DNA from: Brachypodius melanocephalos
Taxonomy: Eukaryota > Chordata > Aves > Passeriformes > Pycnonotidae
NCBI GenBank assembly: GCA_013398615.1
Contig: VZSR01000598.1
Coordinates: forward strand, 5,170,875-5,234,874
Length of the DNA stretch: 64,000 nucleotides
Reading direction: 5' to 3'
The position numbers and the translations under genes were made by a program. Under the pieces are notes generated by a model. The model was given only the letters and a program-made list of their open reading frames with translations. It was not told the origin of the DNA and did not search any database. Positions within the stretch are counted from its first letter, which is position 1, and the number at the start of each line of letters is the position of its first letter. Positions 12,632-27,600 of the stretch are shown one piece after another.

Positions 12632-15600
12632 CTGCAGGAGGGGAGATAAAGAGAGGTGAATCCAGGAGACATTTCCACCTTACACACACAGCCTGAGCCA
12701 CATCCTGCCCACAGTGTCAGGAGGCAAACAAGTTCGGGGCCACTCAGCTCAGACAAAGGCAGAGTATCAGCCCTATGCCTCCCCACCCGCCATTCCAATC
12801 AGGCTTCTCAGGCCAGTAGCACTTCATAACCCCATCCCCTTTCCTTCAGCTAGAGTATTATTCTTACTGTAATTCAGTATGGGGAGGCCTGAAGCATGAA
12901 CAGAAGCAGCATGCCTGTGTCAGCAGCTTTCTCCCTCACCACTCTCCTTGCTCAAACTGCTTTCTTTGAAGAGCTTCACCCTGCAAACACTGAGAACTGC
13001 AGAATCCCCCAGGGCAGAGAGACTCTCCTCACCCCAGGCCAGTGTCCACACTCTGGGTTTGAGGCACCATTTGGTAGCTGCAAGGCACTACTCAAACTGC
13101 ATTCCAGACTCTCAGGTCTTTGATGGACAAGCACCAGTGATTTTGCAGCCACAGTTTAAGATATGATCCTATTCCTGACAACCCTTCACCCCTGAAATTC
13201 CCACCTCCCATCGGAGAGTAATGGATCACAGGTCACTCACATAGATCCACTACAACGCAGATTAGCTCAGAGCTACTTCCTGCAGCTATAACCAGGCTCT
13301 GCATAGGGTGAGTGGGGTTGCAAGGGCACAGCCCCTTCCACTCGCCAGTCCAGTGGCAGTAAGGTCATGGACTGTGGTCAATAACCACGTCAGAGTTTGC
13401 CAGCATGTGCCTGGCAGAGCCACTCAGAGCTCTGGTTTTTGAGTCACTGCAGACTCAGACTGCCCAAACTTCATGGAGCGCACAGAGCAGGCTCAACTCC
13501 CTCACACAGAGCTCAGCAGTGCATGTTCACCAGCCATGACGTGGTTACAACTCTCCACAGGAAGGAGTCTTGTGCTCTCCATGGGGCCAAACTGGACTTG
13601 CTGCAGCAGGGAAGACTCTGGGGCTGAGGAGGAAGCTGTGTGCTGCAGACAGCTCTCACTCCAAGGCAGGACTTGGGCACAGGCACCCTGCCCTCGTGCT
13701 GTCATATGGGCAAGCAGGAGGATTTGTGCTCAGAAGCCCAGGCCTACATAATCCCTTTAGAGCCAGACATCAGGCAACTGGTTCCAAACACAAGCACAAT
13801 GGAGCCAAACAAGTTTGGAGGTGGTGAAAGTACAGCACGGCCATATCCACTCCTGGGGAATAATAGCCAGGCAGAAAACCACAAATCTCCACACCAAGGC
13901 ACCAAGGAGAAGTCCTGCAAGCATCAGGGCATGTCACCTTCAAAGATTCCTAATGCTCAGAGGTGCTGCTGTCTCTCCACACAACCACTCTAGACAAACT
14001 CTCAGAGGAAGCAGGGCTGGGTTAAATGGACATGAGGGGAGAGCAGAGAGAAATGAACATTGGAGATGCTGACAGTGAGAAATGTCAGCCCAATTAACTC
14101 TAAGGACTCCCATGGAAGAGCAGACTGGTTTGGCCTCCAGATGAAGAGACTTCACCACCAGTGGGAAGAAGGGGTATCCACTCCATGTAACACATTGCCA
14201 GCTCAAGAACAGAAAAGCAGAGAAACTTCTCCTCCTCTATCCAGAAGGACTAGCACAAGTTCACTGGGTTATCAGATGTGCAGAGCAACAGGGCCTTCCT
14301 TGCATCATCTGTGGATGAAACTGTACCAAACACTAGCTCATCTCCAGGCTTATCTCTTCTTGCCACCATCTTGATGACACTGAGGGTCTGCTTGGGTCTC
14401 AAATGGGGAGTAGATTCATGCACCAAGTCCAAGCTTTAAAGATGGAACTGGGACTAGATTAGTTACAATGGAAAGTATTTCCTGACTGACTGCAGAGAAG
14501 GAAAGGTCAGGAGACTTAAAAGCAGGCTCAGGGGAAAAACATCAAGGCTTCTGCTTTAACCACACTCTATTCTCTTGACTTCTTCACTTGCCTTTGATGG
14601 AGAGAATAAGAAAAGCCCGTGGACTTTCAAGCGAACACATCTTCACCCATTATATTATAAATAGACACATATGGGATTTCATAAACACACAGAGTTGAAG
14701 ACACACTGTCTTCAGCCTACTGCTCATCCACCCCGGAATGCCTGGATCCAGACCACATCTCCTGGACACACTGACATACCTGAGCTTTCTGTCCCCTGTT
14801 TAAAGTCATCCCATAGAGGAGACAGAGAAGAGATAAAGCCTTTGGAGTGCTTTTTAGATGAACTAGGTCTGGGGCTGTCCCACTCCCACCAAGTGGGATT
14901 TCTCCTGGTCTGTTTCCAGCAAATGACCCCATCCTCTGCTGCTGCCTCCACTCAATCCCGGTCCTGGTCAGCACCATCCCACACCCAGTGCTTCTCAGCC
15001 ACCCCAGGTGTGTTACAGAGCTCCAGCCTCCAGCTGAGTGTCTGATTTCACCTGATCCAATTGCAATGGGTGGTGAGAGGGGCAGGGAGAAGAGAGGGGA
15101 AAACAAATAAAACCTGAAATCCTCCTCTCACTTTGCCAGTTAGACAAAGTGACACCACAACCCCAAAACTTTCCTCTCTTTACCATCACATGCCCCAGGC
15201 TCAGCCACAGAAGCTGCCTGCCTTAAGCTGGACAAAGACCCATGTCAGCACTTGAGGGGAGTTGCTGACTTCCCTTCTGCTAATGTTTTACTTTAAAGGC
15301 ACTCACAGTGCTGTGGTCTTCCCTTCAGACCCCTCAGCTCTCACAGCTTAGCCTCCAGCTCAGGGTTTTCCAGCAGGCAGTGCCTCCAGCCCCTGTGACA
15401 GAGCTGCAGCCAAGGGACAGCCCCCTCTCCAAGGAGCAGTCCGGGGCACTCCTCCCAGGAGCAGCCAGGCGAGGGGCTCGGCCCCCAGCCCCACTTCTCC
15501 TCTTTGAACGCTGGGAGGAAAACTGAGCTGGGGGCGGAAGGAGCCAGCGGGCCTGGGAGTGACACCTCACAGATTAGAGAGGTATGTGGCCTGGAACCTA

Positions 15601-18600
15601 AACACAGGATGTGCAGTGCAGAGGAAGGGCTGGGGGAGGGAGCGGCCGTTCGGCACAGTTAACCCCTTTGTGCGCTGGGCCTGAGCAGAGCTGCCCGCAG
15701 AGCTGTGTGTCCCAGCAACGGGAGCTTGTCCCAGCTCCCAATAGGAGCAAGGCTGACACCAGCAGCACTGCAGGCTGTGGGATTAACTCTTTCAGGCATC
15801 ACGGGTCCCCACCCACCCCCTGGTGCCAGCAGGGAGTTGCACCATCCCTACTCCTCCAGTGCTTTAGTGCAGCCAGTGGTCCTGCAGAGCCAACACTGTT
15901 CCCTCTGGAGGCCCAGATGTGACGGTTCCTGTCCTGCTTCCTCAAGCCCAGGGTTAGCTTGAGCAGGAAGGAAGATAAGGGAGAGCCAAAATTGCCCAGT
16001 TCTCCAGGTCAGGGTTCATGAAGAAAGCCTGGGGACAGGCCAGCAGAGCTGGTGAGCGGAGGGTGGTCAAACCACAGAGGGGGTTGTGGTCTCACTGGGC
16101 TGGCACACGGCATGGATGGGGCTTGTAGAAGGGGTAAATCAGTAGGAAGCATTCAGCCTGCTCTGGGGCTCTTGAAACATGGGATGGTAATTTAAAATAA
16201 GTCTCCTCTAGCTGGCAAAATAGTGGTGGAGCAGAAGAACAAGCAGGTCAAGACATTGGCCCTAATTTGGAGATCTGCACTTGCACTATGGAAAGACAAG
16301 ATATGGCAAAAGTCACATTTGCAAGGAACGGCCACTTTGTGACTGGTTTTGGGGCAAACACGAGGCAGATGCTTCCTGCAAGCCAGCAGCACCTGAATGG
16401 CCAAGGGCTCCCAAGCCACAGTCAGCAAGGAGTACAAATGGCTGTGATGGGGTTCCCACACCTGGAGCAGCACAAGAGCTGACCCAGGGTGCTGTGGAAG
16501 AGAGCCATCTCCCTCTGCCCACAGCACTCACCTCTGCCTTGTACATGCGGATGAGGCCCTGGTTGACCTTGGACCAGGAGGGCACGGCACTGATGTTCCA
16601 GAGCTGGTTGGAGTGCTCAGCAAAGGGGCCTGTCTTCATCTGAAAGAGACCCAAGCACAGGGCTGAGGGAGCTGGGCCAGCCAGGAAGCTCATGCACCAG
16701 CAGTGACTCATGCTCACACTCTCTCCAAGCAAACATTCCCACCAAGCCCAGTGACCCACGCACCAGCCACCTCACTGCATCTTCCCTCCCTCCCTCTGTG
16801 CTCCCTCCCGCTGTGGCCACATCACATGAAGCCGTGCCAATCCAGCTCCCCTCCTTCTCTGATAAAATTAAGCCTTTTCCTGCCACGCTTTCCTAATCAG
16901 ACCTCCCCCTCTGCACACCTCCCTTTTAATGACTGTATTAAAAAAGCCCCACATAAGTCCCATTCTCACCCCAGTAGAGCTTGGCTCAACGCTGTTCCTA
17001 TTCTACCCAGAAACCTCCCAGTGCAGCACTGCTGGGCTTTCCAAGAAAATGACTCATTCCCCATTCAGATCAACAACAAGCAGCAGCGACAACCGTTGCT
17101 GCCTTCCCTGAATACAGAGGGCAGTGCAGGTTGGCAGCAGCTCTGTGTCCACAGCCCACTCCACACCTGCCTCTAGCTGAGGAGGGCTCTAGGGGAAGCA
17201 GGAGCAGAGGGAACATGCTCTCCAAACTAGCTTCAGAGCTGTGAGCTGCTGGCTTGCAGCAGATGCTTTAAATTGTTTTTCTTTTTTTTATACTTCACTG
17301 TTTCTCCTCCCAGGGTGAGGGGTTTGGAGGAGGGAGGGCAGGAGGGAAGCTGCAATCAGGGGCAGTTGCATGTAGATTCCCTGGGTAGTTGTCTCTCCTT
17401 CAACAGACCCTCAGGGAGAAAAATACAACACAGCCACTCTGACTGAGCGAAGTTCCCATGACATCAGAAACCACAAGGCCGAAGCTCACGCTAAAGAGGA
17501 GCGTGGGGAGAGAGGAATCTCTTGGACTCTCATTCCCGACCTGGGGCTGGAACAACTAACCCCTTCCCTCCGTGCACACACAGGCCTGGAGAGAGGGTGG
17601 GAAAAGCGCCTCCAAAACAACCTCTCTGCTCACTAAAAAAGCAAGCAAGGCAAATCAATGTGCTTTGGGAAAATGCTGCTGCCTTTCTGCAATGCCTGTG
17701 TGACACCAGCCTGCAGTAGGGAAAGAAAGAAAGAGAGGAAGAGGGTGGGAGGACCCAAAATCCCCACTGCTTGGAGGATGATGTGCTTCAAACCCGCTGG
17801 CCTTGGGGCTGGAGCAGCAGGGGAAGCAGCTCTGCAGCTCTGCTTGGTGCCAGGAGAGCATGGGTGCGTCTCCACTTCCCCTTGGAGATTCCCGTGAGCT
17901 GGAGGATGACAGATGAGCCTCTCCCTGTCCCCTCCACGGCATGCTTCCCTCGTGGCTATGAGATGAAACGTGCGCACACACAAAGCCTGGCACTCCCCGG
18001 CAGCGCCAGCGCATTACCCAGCACCAGGATTTGGCACTGGTGGGCACCCAAAGCAGCGGCTGCCAGGGAGCTCTGTGCCAAGCAGCTTCATCAGAGCCTC
18101 CCTCCCCACACGGGAGGTTTGGCCACCCGAGTCTTGACGCCAAACCTTCCCCCGGCGTCACCGCCCTTCACAGGGGCACAGCTGGCATCAGCCACTGCGC
18201 TCTTCTCCCCATCCCAAGCCAGAGAGTGCCAAGCAGGCAGGCACAGCCGGCCAGTCCCACGCTCAGGCCTGGCACGGCCACCACTGTGGCCCTCCTCACC
18301 CAGGATGCCCAGCAAGGGATGGCTTGGCTATGGTTTCAAGCTGGGGAGGGTAAAATAAGAGGGATGAGAAGGGGAACAACAACAAAAAAATCATCTCCTT
18401 CCAGCCACAAAGGGCGAAGAGGGAGAGCTGGGGGGAGAGCGAGAGGCGGCGAGCGCGCTGCAGTCCCGCAGTGACCCCAGGGGAACGGAGTGAGTCAGAG
18501 CAGCCATATTGAGCAGGAAATTACTCACAGACGTGGCGTTCCTGCCTCTCGGTTCCCAAGAGAATCGGCCTTTTGTAAATGGTTCCTCTGTCAGTGCAGG

Positions 18601-21600
18601 GGGGAGGGGGACGGCTGAGGCCGTGCTTTCCTGTCAGCTCCTTCCCTTCCAGCAGAAACCCGAGCCCTCCCTTCCCAAATTTAGAAGCCAGATTGAAGCT
18701 GAAATTCCTTCTGCTTGCCCTGAGCTCTCGGAGGAGCATCTGGGCAAATGCACTGATCCTCCACAATAGCTGGGGTGTACCCAGCTCCCCTCTCCTGCAC
18801 ACACACAGGCAGCCTTGCATCACCGTCCTCCACAGCCCCTGGGTGGCGGGCACCACCAGGATGCTCCCAAACCCTCCTCATCCTCACACCTTCAGGTACC
18901 ACCCACAGCCCTTTGGCAGGCAAAGGCAGCAGCAGGGGAAGAGAGTTCCAGCCAGCTCTGCAAACCTCACCCTGTTCCAAAACCACGTGTTCAGGTTAAA
19001 CCCACCCTGCAGATTTCCCAACATCAGGTCAGCCTCATGCAAGATTCAGTGCTGTGCCTGGGCGCTCCTCTAAGGAGGATAGCATGGTGGGTTCAGCCTG
19101 GACATCATCTTGCTGCTGCTTTAAAAGCCTGAGGTTTAAATACATGCCTGGCAAACACCACAACAGCTTATATTCATATTCCTGAAACATCACCTGAGGG
19201 CTGAGAACAGTATCTGCTCAGGAGAATATTCTCTCAGTTGACAGAAAACAACCTTCCTCAGTTGTAGTCTGAAACAAAACCTGCTCCCATGTCGGCAAGA
19301 TGTACCAGACCCACTACGGGAACTGTTGTGGTGTTTGTTACATGTTTAACACCTTTAAAGGAGAGCTGTTTCCAGATGACAAGCTCAGAAGAAAAATAAT
19401 ATCGTTCATTTATTAAAGTCTTTAATCCCTTCCATCTTTTTTTTCTGCTATTTTGTTTTGTTGTTGATTTTGGAGAGAAAGCATTTGGAGGGCACTGAAG
19501 CTGCCTCGCCCCCTCTAGTGGCAGTCACGGCCTTCCCGAGAGCTTGGGAGGGAAAAATCCCAAGTTTTAAAAGGAGAATCTTTATAAAAATGAAGCAGTA
19601 CCCGCATGGAGATGCATTGAATATACCACGGATGGGGTAATGCAGGTTGCTGCCTTCCCTTTCAGCTCACGGCAGGAGGGCCAGGAGGGCTCCTTGCCAC
19701 CAGGTGGCACTGGGGAACTCGGAAGAAACACCGAATTCCATGATTCACAACAAATGTGCAGAAAAGGAACTCAAATCACTTATTTGAAAAGCCTACTCAA
19801 AAGCTGACTTTCTGCAGGCAGAAGCAGAGCGACCTGAAGCAGCAGAACGGTGCTGGGTATTTTGAACTTCACCTGTCAACTGGGCGCTGCAGAATCTTCT
19901 ACACACATTTCAAGAGATGTATGTTTTTTAACAGGTCAGTGCACTGTCTGGATATTAGAGGCCTAAACTAAAATAAATCTTTGACCATCTTGGCTCCTGA
20001 TTTCCTGTCCTCATCTTGATCTCTTCCACCAGCACCTCTTTATTACTCATGGTATGATTTATCTTGGCATTAAGGGTTAAACCCTGTGAGGTGCTGAGTA
20101 CAAACAAACCCTACTAGATTTAGCAGCACTTGACACAGCACCTCCTGGGGTTTGGGCCAAAGGCTCCTATGAAGATTTCCTACGTGAAAGGCTAAGTTCA
20201 TAGTCTGTAACCTCCCTTCTCATCTAATCATTAAATTAGAGAGGCAAGGAAGGGGGAAAGTGAACAGAACAAAGGGGAAGAACTGCACTCTGTCCTTCAA
20301 AATTAATCCCATCAACTTCCTCTTGCCAGAGACAAGAAATCCCTCACCATAATAGAGAGGATAGTTCTTGCTCTCCCTGTCCAGACTGTGCAGTGAGGGA
20401 ACTGGAAGAAACATGGCCAAATCCTACACTGATGCTGTGGGCAGCAAGCCATGAGCTCCTTCACTGAGAAACAGCTCAAGGCTGCCAACAGGCTGAGGAT
20501 CACCCACTCCTCTCCAAAGGGTCCTGCAGTGCCTGAGCAGAAACAATCCTGAGAGTGCTGCCAGCTGGGGGAATCTCAGCACCACCTCTGCTCTAGGTCA
20601 GTTACAAATAAGGTGCATTTAATGGGCAACTCTTTTGGTAGAATCTGGAGGAGACAGAGCAGCACAGAGGTTTGGGAGCCTGCCCTAAGCAAAGGGAGGC
20701 CCGGGGCTACCAGGCAGTACCCAAGGGCTGTAGGGAAAGGAGGTTGTCTTGGCAAGCCCAGTCATTTCATAACTCCTACTTCATCTTCCTAGTGTATCTA
20801 CAGGAACCAGTCTTCTCCATCCAAACTCCCACTGACTGATCCAAGTGATGATCCACAGTTATTTGTTGCACTTGTTACAGCTCCCTTCAACTACAGTCCA
20901 CAGCCCATCCAGCTTAATTACACTTTCTTCTCAACATCCCTGTCTCAGCTCATTCAAGGAGAACACCTCAGCCATGCGACAATAGTTCATCTGCACTGTT
21001 CCACGAGAGCAAACAAACAGGCAAAGGAGGAAGAGAAAACCACTGCCAGAGCCAAGTATCTAATGTCAAGAGAAAGTCCCTGTGGGACAAACCTTCCATT
21101 CCTCACCTCTGTAATGAAGAGGATGCACTCCAGGAACATGAAGTCCTTATGGTTTTCATTTACCACCTTCTCATCAACAAAGTGCCGAGGCTCCAGACTC
21201 GGATGGTCTAAAAAGAGTAAGAGACAACAGGAAGTAACTTGTATGGCAATCCCCTCCTGAGACCAAATTCAACCAGGTGGTGTGCTGCCCCTCATCCAGA
21301 AGTACAACCCTCCCATCAGAGCTCTTTAAAAGGCAGAGCAAAGTTGCTCCCTTCTATCTCATCCCCCACCTCCAGTTTCTCTGCAAGGACAAAACTCCCC
21401 AGAGCAGAATTTACATTTTTTAGCACCAAAACCAAGACCCTCCTTTTAAAAATCTTCATTGCAGTGATTGCAATAAAGACAGAAGTACTATACAAGGAAG
21501 CCTTCCATCTCCCAACCAGCTTTATTTGGAAAGCTGAGGTTAAAAAAAAAAATCCAAGCTCCAAACTCTCCTGCTGTATTATACACAAATCTGATGTATT

Positions 21601-24600
21601 TGAATTTAAAAGTCAGTCCCAAGTCCCATAATCTTTAGAACCCAGACAAATGGGTCAGAGGGCAACCTGGGACACAAGAAGATTTTTACTAGTACCTATC
21701 AGCTGGGAACTGCCCCATATGAAAGGCAGGAATTGGAAGTCATCCAAGCCCCACACGCCCTGGCTGCCAGCAGGTTCCATCCTGTAGGTTTTCTGCAGTT
21801 TTCGCATCACTTCCAGGTACCTGAGATCAAAGAGAACAGAAAGGGTTAAGGCAAGGCCTTCTCCTGTCTTTGACTTTTGTGAGGCCAAGAACAACCAGTC
21901 TGGGAAAGGACACAACTTATCATTTGTAAGCAGGACCCTCACATACACCACAGTTCACAGAATATATATTCAGTTCCTTTGCCATGGAAAGCAGCCTGAT
22001 GGTACCTAACACCAAATGCACAGAGAAATCCAATGGCAGGGGTTTGTTTTATCTGCAATGTCTTATGATCGTGCAGATCTTTCCTCATCCCCACTGTTAT
22101 TTGAAAACATTGACACTTTGCATCCCTTCACCAACTTCCAAAAGAGCACAGAATTTTCTACCTTACAGCAATCACTACTTCCACTTTTCAGGTGGAAAAT
22201 TAAAGCTGGAAGTACTATTGAAGGAAATTGTTTCCATGCCACCAAACAGTGATACAGCTGGGATTACATCTCTGGACTCCAAACACCTATTCCACCAGTT
22301 TCGTCACTATCAACTCTACCTCCTGGGCTGGAAACACACCTAGAGGAGCAGTGGAGGCCTGCCAGTTGCATAGATTTTTTATTTTTGATGCTTGAAGAGA
22401 TGTTAGATCCTCTGATCAGATAGATATTCCTGTCTATCACAAAGCACAGAGCCTCACTCACAGAGTTCAGTAACTTGTGCTCCACTAAAGTAACTTTCCA
22501 GAAGGACACTCTGCCTCTGAAGACAAGGTGCCATCACCTCTTTTTCAGATAGTTATAATGGGTCAGTGTATGGTCCATTAAAAAGTACATCTGCTCCTAA
22601 TTTTGTCTAAAATTGTCTTCAGCTTTCCCATTCTACCCTTCCCCCCAAACAGCCCAATACTTCCAGCCCTTCTTCTCCCATTACCTCACCTGTTAAACAC
22701 TTTGAAGACAATGGCCATCTGGTCATCCACTCTGAGCACACCAATTTTGCAGAGGCAGCAGAGAAAGGCTGCAAATGCAGCTTCGTGCCCTGGAGTTAAA
22801 AGACATGAAGAGACATGACACAGGTGTCTCTGGCCCCCAGGACAACCTTTCTGTGGGCACCACAACAGTTCTTCAGAAATCACAGCAGTCACAGTCCCCT
22901 CTCAACCCTGTTGTCACTGTTAATGCCATGAGCTGACAATATTTCATCTCCCTGCAGTACCCACCCAAATGACACCTTCTAGACATTCATAAGGTGATGA
23001 TTAACTTAGAGAAAAGAGCTTCTTAAGGAAAAACAGCTCCAACTGGGCATGCTGGGAGCAAGGCAGGGACTTTCCCAGGAGCTTGGCACAGTAAGGGAAG
23101 TGGAGCACTGCAGAGTCACTTGCTTGGGAGATGCAAGACAACCTCACATCTGCAAGCAAACAGATTTCCTCCTGCTACAAAAATATCTCCATATTGGAAG
23201 GATGCAGATCCCATGATACTGCCAGGAACAGTCTGTCCCAGAAGGTACTGGGATCTCAGGCTAAGCCTCTGCAGCTTGGCCCTCCAGCTAATAGCAAGGA
23301 AAAGAAACAACCAGAAAACCCAGAAATGTCTTTTAGTAGGATCACAGAAGAAAGGAGAATATAAGATCAGCATCTCCACACTATGGACAGGTGCAGCTCC
23401 CAGTGTAGGAGCAAAAGGCACCCATAGTCTGGACACCGTGAGCTGGGACATGGGCCCCTGGCTTGGGACACACGGGATGGGAGGAGAGATTGAATTTCCT
23501 TCTCTGAGCTGACCAAACCCCATCCAGCCTTTCCAAGGACAACATCTCCCCCTGGTGCCAGTGAGCCGCAGCCAGCACTGCACAGCCTCCAATCCTTTAG
23601 TCTTTACCCACGGCCCCCTCTTCCTCTCCCTGCCCAACTCCCAGGTCGTGTTTCCTTGCACTCCGAGCATCCTGCTCTCCCGCCTTTTGGTGAGGACACA
23701 GCTATGCTCCAGAGGGGAGCACAGCATGCAGACAATTCTGTATTTAGTTCTCACTGAAGCCTTTGTGGTTACCTCCCCTGCAATTCGGTATCTCCTCAGG
23801 TGCTTCTACCTCCAGATTTCAAAGTCCCTCTGTAAGCAGTGATTCCCTTCTAGGGACCACCAGCCCATTATGATGTCCCTCTAGGGACACCTCCCACTGA
23901 ACATGAACATGGTTCTCACTCTAGTTCCAATTCAAGCCAGTATATTTTATCCCTTTAAACTGCCTGCTATAGGACTGCTGCATGCAGTGAAGCACATCCT
24001 ACAGCTCATCCCAGAACAGCTTGGTTCCCATTTCCTTGGATGAGATGCAAAAGGGTATCACAGCTCTAGCACAGCTCCCAGCCCCAGCTCTCAGTCACAG
24101 CCCACACAGGGCAGAGGGAGCCCTAAAAGTAAGGTGTTCATTTCAAGCTGGCCCTAAAAATAGTGGTAATGATATATTTAAATAAATATAAATATAAATT
24201 TAAATAAATAAATACAAACTCCAAAGGGTCCCTTCCCAACAAACAGAGCCCTGGCCAGTGTGCAAGCCCAGGTACCTGTGCCATAGTCAATGCGGGTGGA
24301 GTTCCCCACGGATTCCTTCAGGTACACAGCCACTTCTGGGGCAGCATCAGCCAAATGCTTGGGAATCACTGCTGACACCAACTTTTCTGCCTCCTGAAAG
24401 ACATGAAAGACTCCCATGGGTGAGCACAGATCTGTCACAGTCCCCAGGGACAAGGCACCCTGTGCTCAGATGCTGTCACAGCGTGAAGGCTGCAACGGTG
24501 CTCTGTTCTGCCTGGAGGCAGCACGAGAGAGGAGCAAATTCTTCTGTTGGAGAAGTCATCTCCAGAGATGGAACAAGTCAGAGAGGGCTTGTCCTGAGAT

Positions 24601-27600
24601 CTATTCAGGCCACACACATCCTGTAGGACAGAAAAGCCTCATCACCCAAGTACACCGTACCAGTTACCCAGGACAAAAGCATCACTAGAGTAGCAGAGCA
24701 GCTGCAAGGCCATTGCTGCTGGGACTGGGGCTGTGCCACCTCCAGAGCTTGATGCAGGGCCAGTGCTCTGAGCTGAAGGAATTGGAGCAGTTTTCCCTGA
24801 TCTTTCTCTCATTTTGTGACACAGTGGGCAATTACTGTGCAAAGGAATTCCTTGGGCTTGGGCAGCTCTTGTGACTCATCCAGAACTTGGGAGACCCAGC
24901 CAAGAGCATTTACATGGCCCATATGCTCTCACAAGAGGAAAAGATAGCACCAAGTCAGGGGTAAGCAATGCGTATCAAGAGGTGCATCCTTCAAGGCTTA
25001 TTTGAACAATTCCTCTGTGAGCTGCCTGGCTGCCACACAGTGCCAGAGCCATTCTCCCACCCCTGCTGGGCACACTGCCCTTCTGTGGGAGCTGCAGGTA
25101 ACTCCACACAGCACAGACATGCTCACCTGGTCTAGTTTGGCGTACCAGGTCCTGAAGGCTTTGTTCCCAAAGCGAGAAGGTTGATCCACTGGTGGGGTTT
25201 CATCGATCCATCTGTCGAGGGTGTTCAGCAGAGCCACCAGCTTTTCAATGGGCTACAGAGAGCAAGAGGGTGAGGGGTCATAGTGACATAAAACAGAGCA
25301 GTGCCTCACTCTCTGACATCTCTCCCCTTAATGGGAGCCATTAAAGTCCACACAATTCTTCCCAAGAGAGCGCGTGGAAACGGGCTATGCCAATCCTCCT
25401 CAAAATGCAGAGGGGACAGAAAAACCATTCTTCCCTGCAGGAGAGCAGTCCAGTACAAAGCCCGGCTTGAGGCAGACTCCCCAGTCGCCCACACAGTCTT
25501 TCACGAGCTGTAACAGCACTGTGCTCCAAAATCTCTTGGAGAAGAGCTACAGCAAGCTCCCAGCTGTAGAACAGCCCTCATAGGACTGAGAGGCAAGGAA
25601 GTGCTACACAATTCAGGGACCACCAACACATAACTCAGACTCAACATCTTAAGGGTCCTGCATTCCCCATAGGATAAAGAATAGCACGTATACAGTGCTA
25701 GACATCCTCACCAGTGGCTGATGATGTGATTTAAAAGCCCTTCTCGAGGCTCTAATAACTGTCCTGAAGTGTCTCTTAGGAGCCAGGATTAGCAGTTGAT
25801 GCTGTTAAACCACAACACTTTTGTACAGCAAGTCAACCTACTCAGCGTCATTCCTGTTGCTTCAAACTCCTACCAGCCAGACCACCAGGCAGCTCCAGCC
25901 CAGGGACACCCACTGCATGTGGCAAAATACAACCTATCCAGGGGAAGAGGCAGCCTGGCTAGCCCACCAGTGCTCTCATCAGAGCAGGAATGAGAAGCTC
26001 TCAGAGAAATGTCTCCATTCAAACACAAAGCTGATGGGAAGACAGCAACAACAGCAAGACCACAGCCATGTTTCTCACACCCAGTGAGAAAGTGAGGGAC
26101 CCATGAAGGATGTATGATAGCGGCCATGAAGGCAAAGAGGTGCAGCAGGTGACATAGCACAATGTCTCCAGCTGTGCTGTCAGACCAGAGCTGGCCAATG
26201 CACACCATCTCCCTGCCTGGCCCAAATGGCTGGAGAACAGCTACACCCCCCCATACCAAGAAGCAAAACCACAAGCAGCATTTTTAGCAGCTCCAGACGG
26301 TTTCAAGAGGCTCTGCTGACAACTGGTCAAGCCTGCCAGAGGCCCTGGGATTCTCCCTGCCTTATACCAAGCAGCTGGAGAGCCATCAGCCGCCACAGCA
26401 GCTGGCCAGGCCCCGGGCAATGTAGGCTCCTCTGTCTCGAGAGGGGATTCCTCCTTCAAGGGGACAAAGAGGACAGCAGAAGCAGCGGCTGGTTTGACTT
26501 TGCTGGAGGCATCGACCGTGTGAAGCTGGCTGGTCTCCTGGGTTGTGGTTCAATTCTTCACGCTGCTGTCGGGAGGACAAGGAAACAGCAGAGCCCAGCA
26601 AGTTTCCAGCCCTTGAAGTGCCACTCGAAGGGGGTGGGCAGAGCCAGGCATGGCAGAGCTGTGCTGCCACTGAACCAGCCGCAGGTTGCACCCATGAGGA
26701 AGAGTCTCATGGCAGACGCAGCCCCCCACAGACAGTGACCCCTGAGGTGCCACCCCAAGGACATGGTGGGATCACCCAGTGGGAACAATCAGAAGAGGGA
26801 TTCTCCCACCCCAGGACTTCAACATTTGGCCAGAGCCAGACAAGAGACTGGGACAAGACCTGCGCACACCGAGAACACAATAAAAGGGACAAGACAGCCT
26901 AAAGCTCTGGGTGGCCCTGGAGGCACTAACAGGCCAGTGCCCCAGATATGAGTGGACCGAAAGAGCACAGCCCCCTCTGCTTCAGCTCCCTGCTCCCAAA
27001 ACATCGGAGGAATCGAACACATTCCCATTGCACTGGCCACGTTTGGACTCAGGCCTACTCCTTCCTGGCTATTGCATTCCCCTCCAATTAAGCAACAGCA
27101 TCCCCAGCACTGGGTTGCATTAAATAATTAAATCGTGCTGGTGATTTATCCGCCAGCACCAGCAGCTCATTATGAGCAGCCGCCGTATTTCAAACCCTCT
27201 CCACGAGCACTCGGTGCTGCCTGGATAAATGGCTGGCAGGGACCAGCTCCTTCCCTGGGGAGCAGAGAGTCCAACCGCCCCTTCCCCATTCGCTGGCTTT
27301 AAAGGGATTAAAAGCCCAGCCCCACTGAACACGGGAGAGCAGGACCCAGCTGCCGGCTCAGCCACATCAATAAATAATTAAAGAGCTGCAGCTCATTTTG
27401 GGCTCAAGGCCCTTTGAAAAGGGGGTAACTAAAAGAAGCAGCTTCCCATTGTCCAGCAGAGGAAGCCTGTACATCCAGGGCTGACCCCTGTGGGGGAGAA
27501 AGGAGCTTATGGGAACACAGCCATTAGCACCACTGCAGCCTGTTTTGCCTGGCTGGGTTTTTAAGCTCTATTTTTGCTTTACCTTTCCAGTGATCAAAGC

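Noticed and set aside
23543..23560. Minus-strand GCACCAGGGGGAGA as a CTCF motif
   Set aside because: Two core mismatches and a common PuR-rich pattern; isolated, with no supporting context.
23840..23892. Repeated TCTAGGGAC unit as a possible direct repeat
   Set aside because: Only two short copies of about nine bases, not distinguishable from chance.
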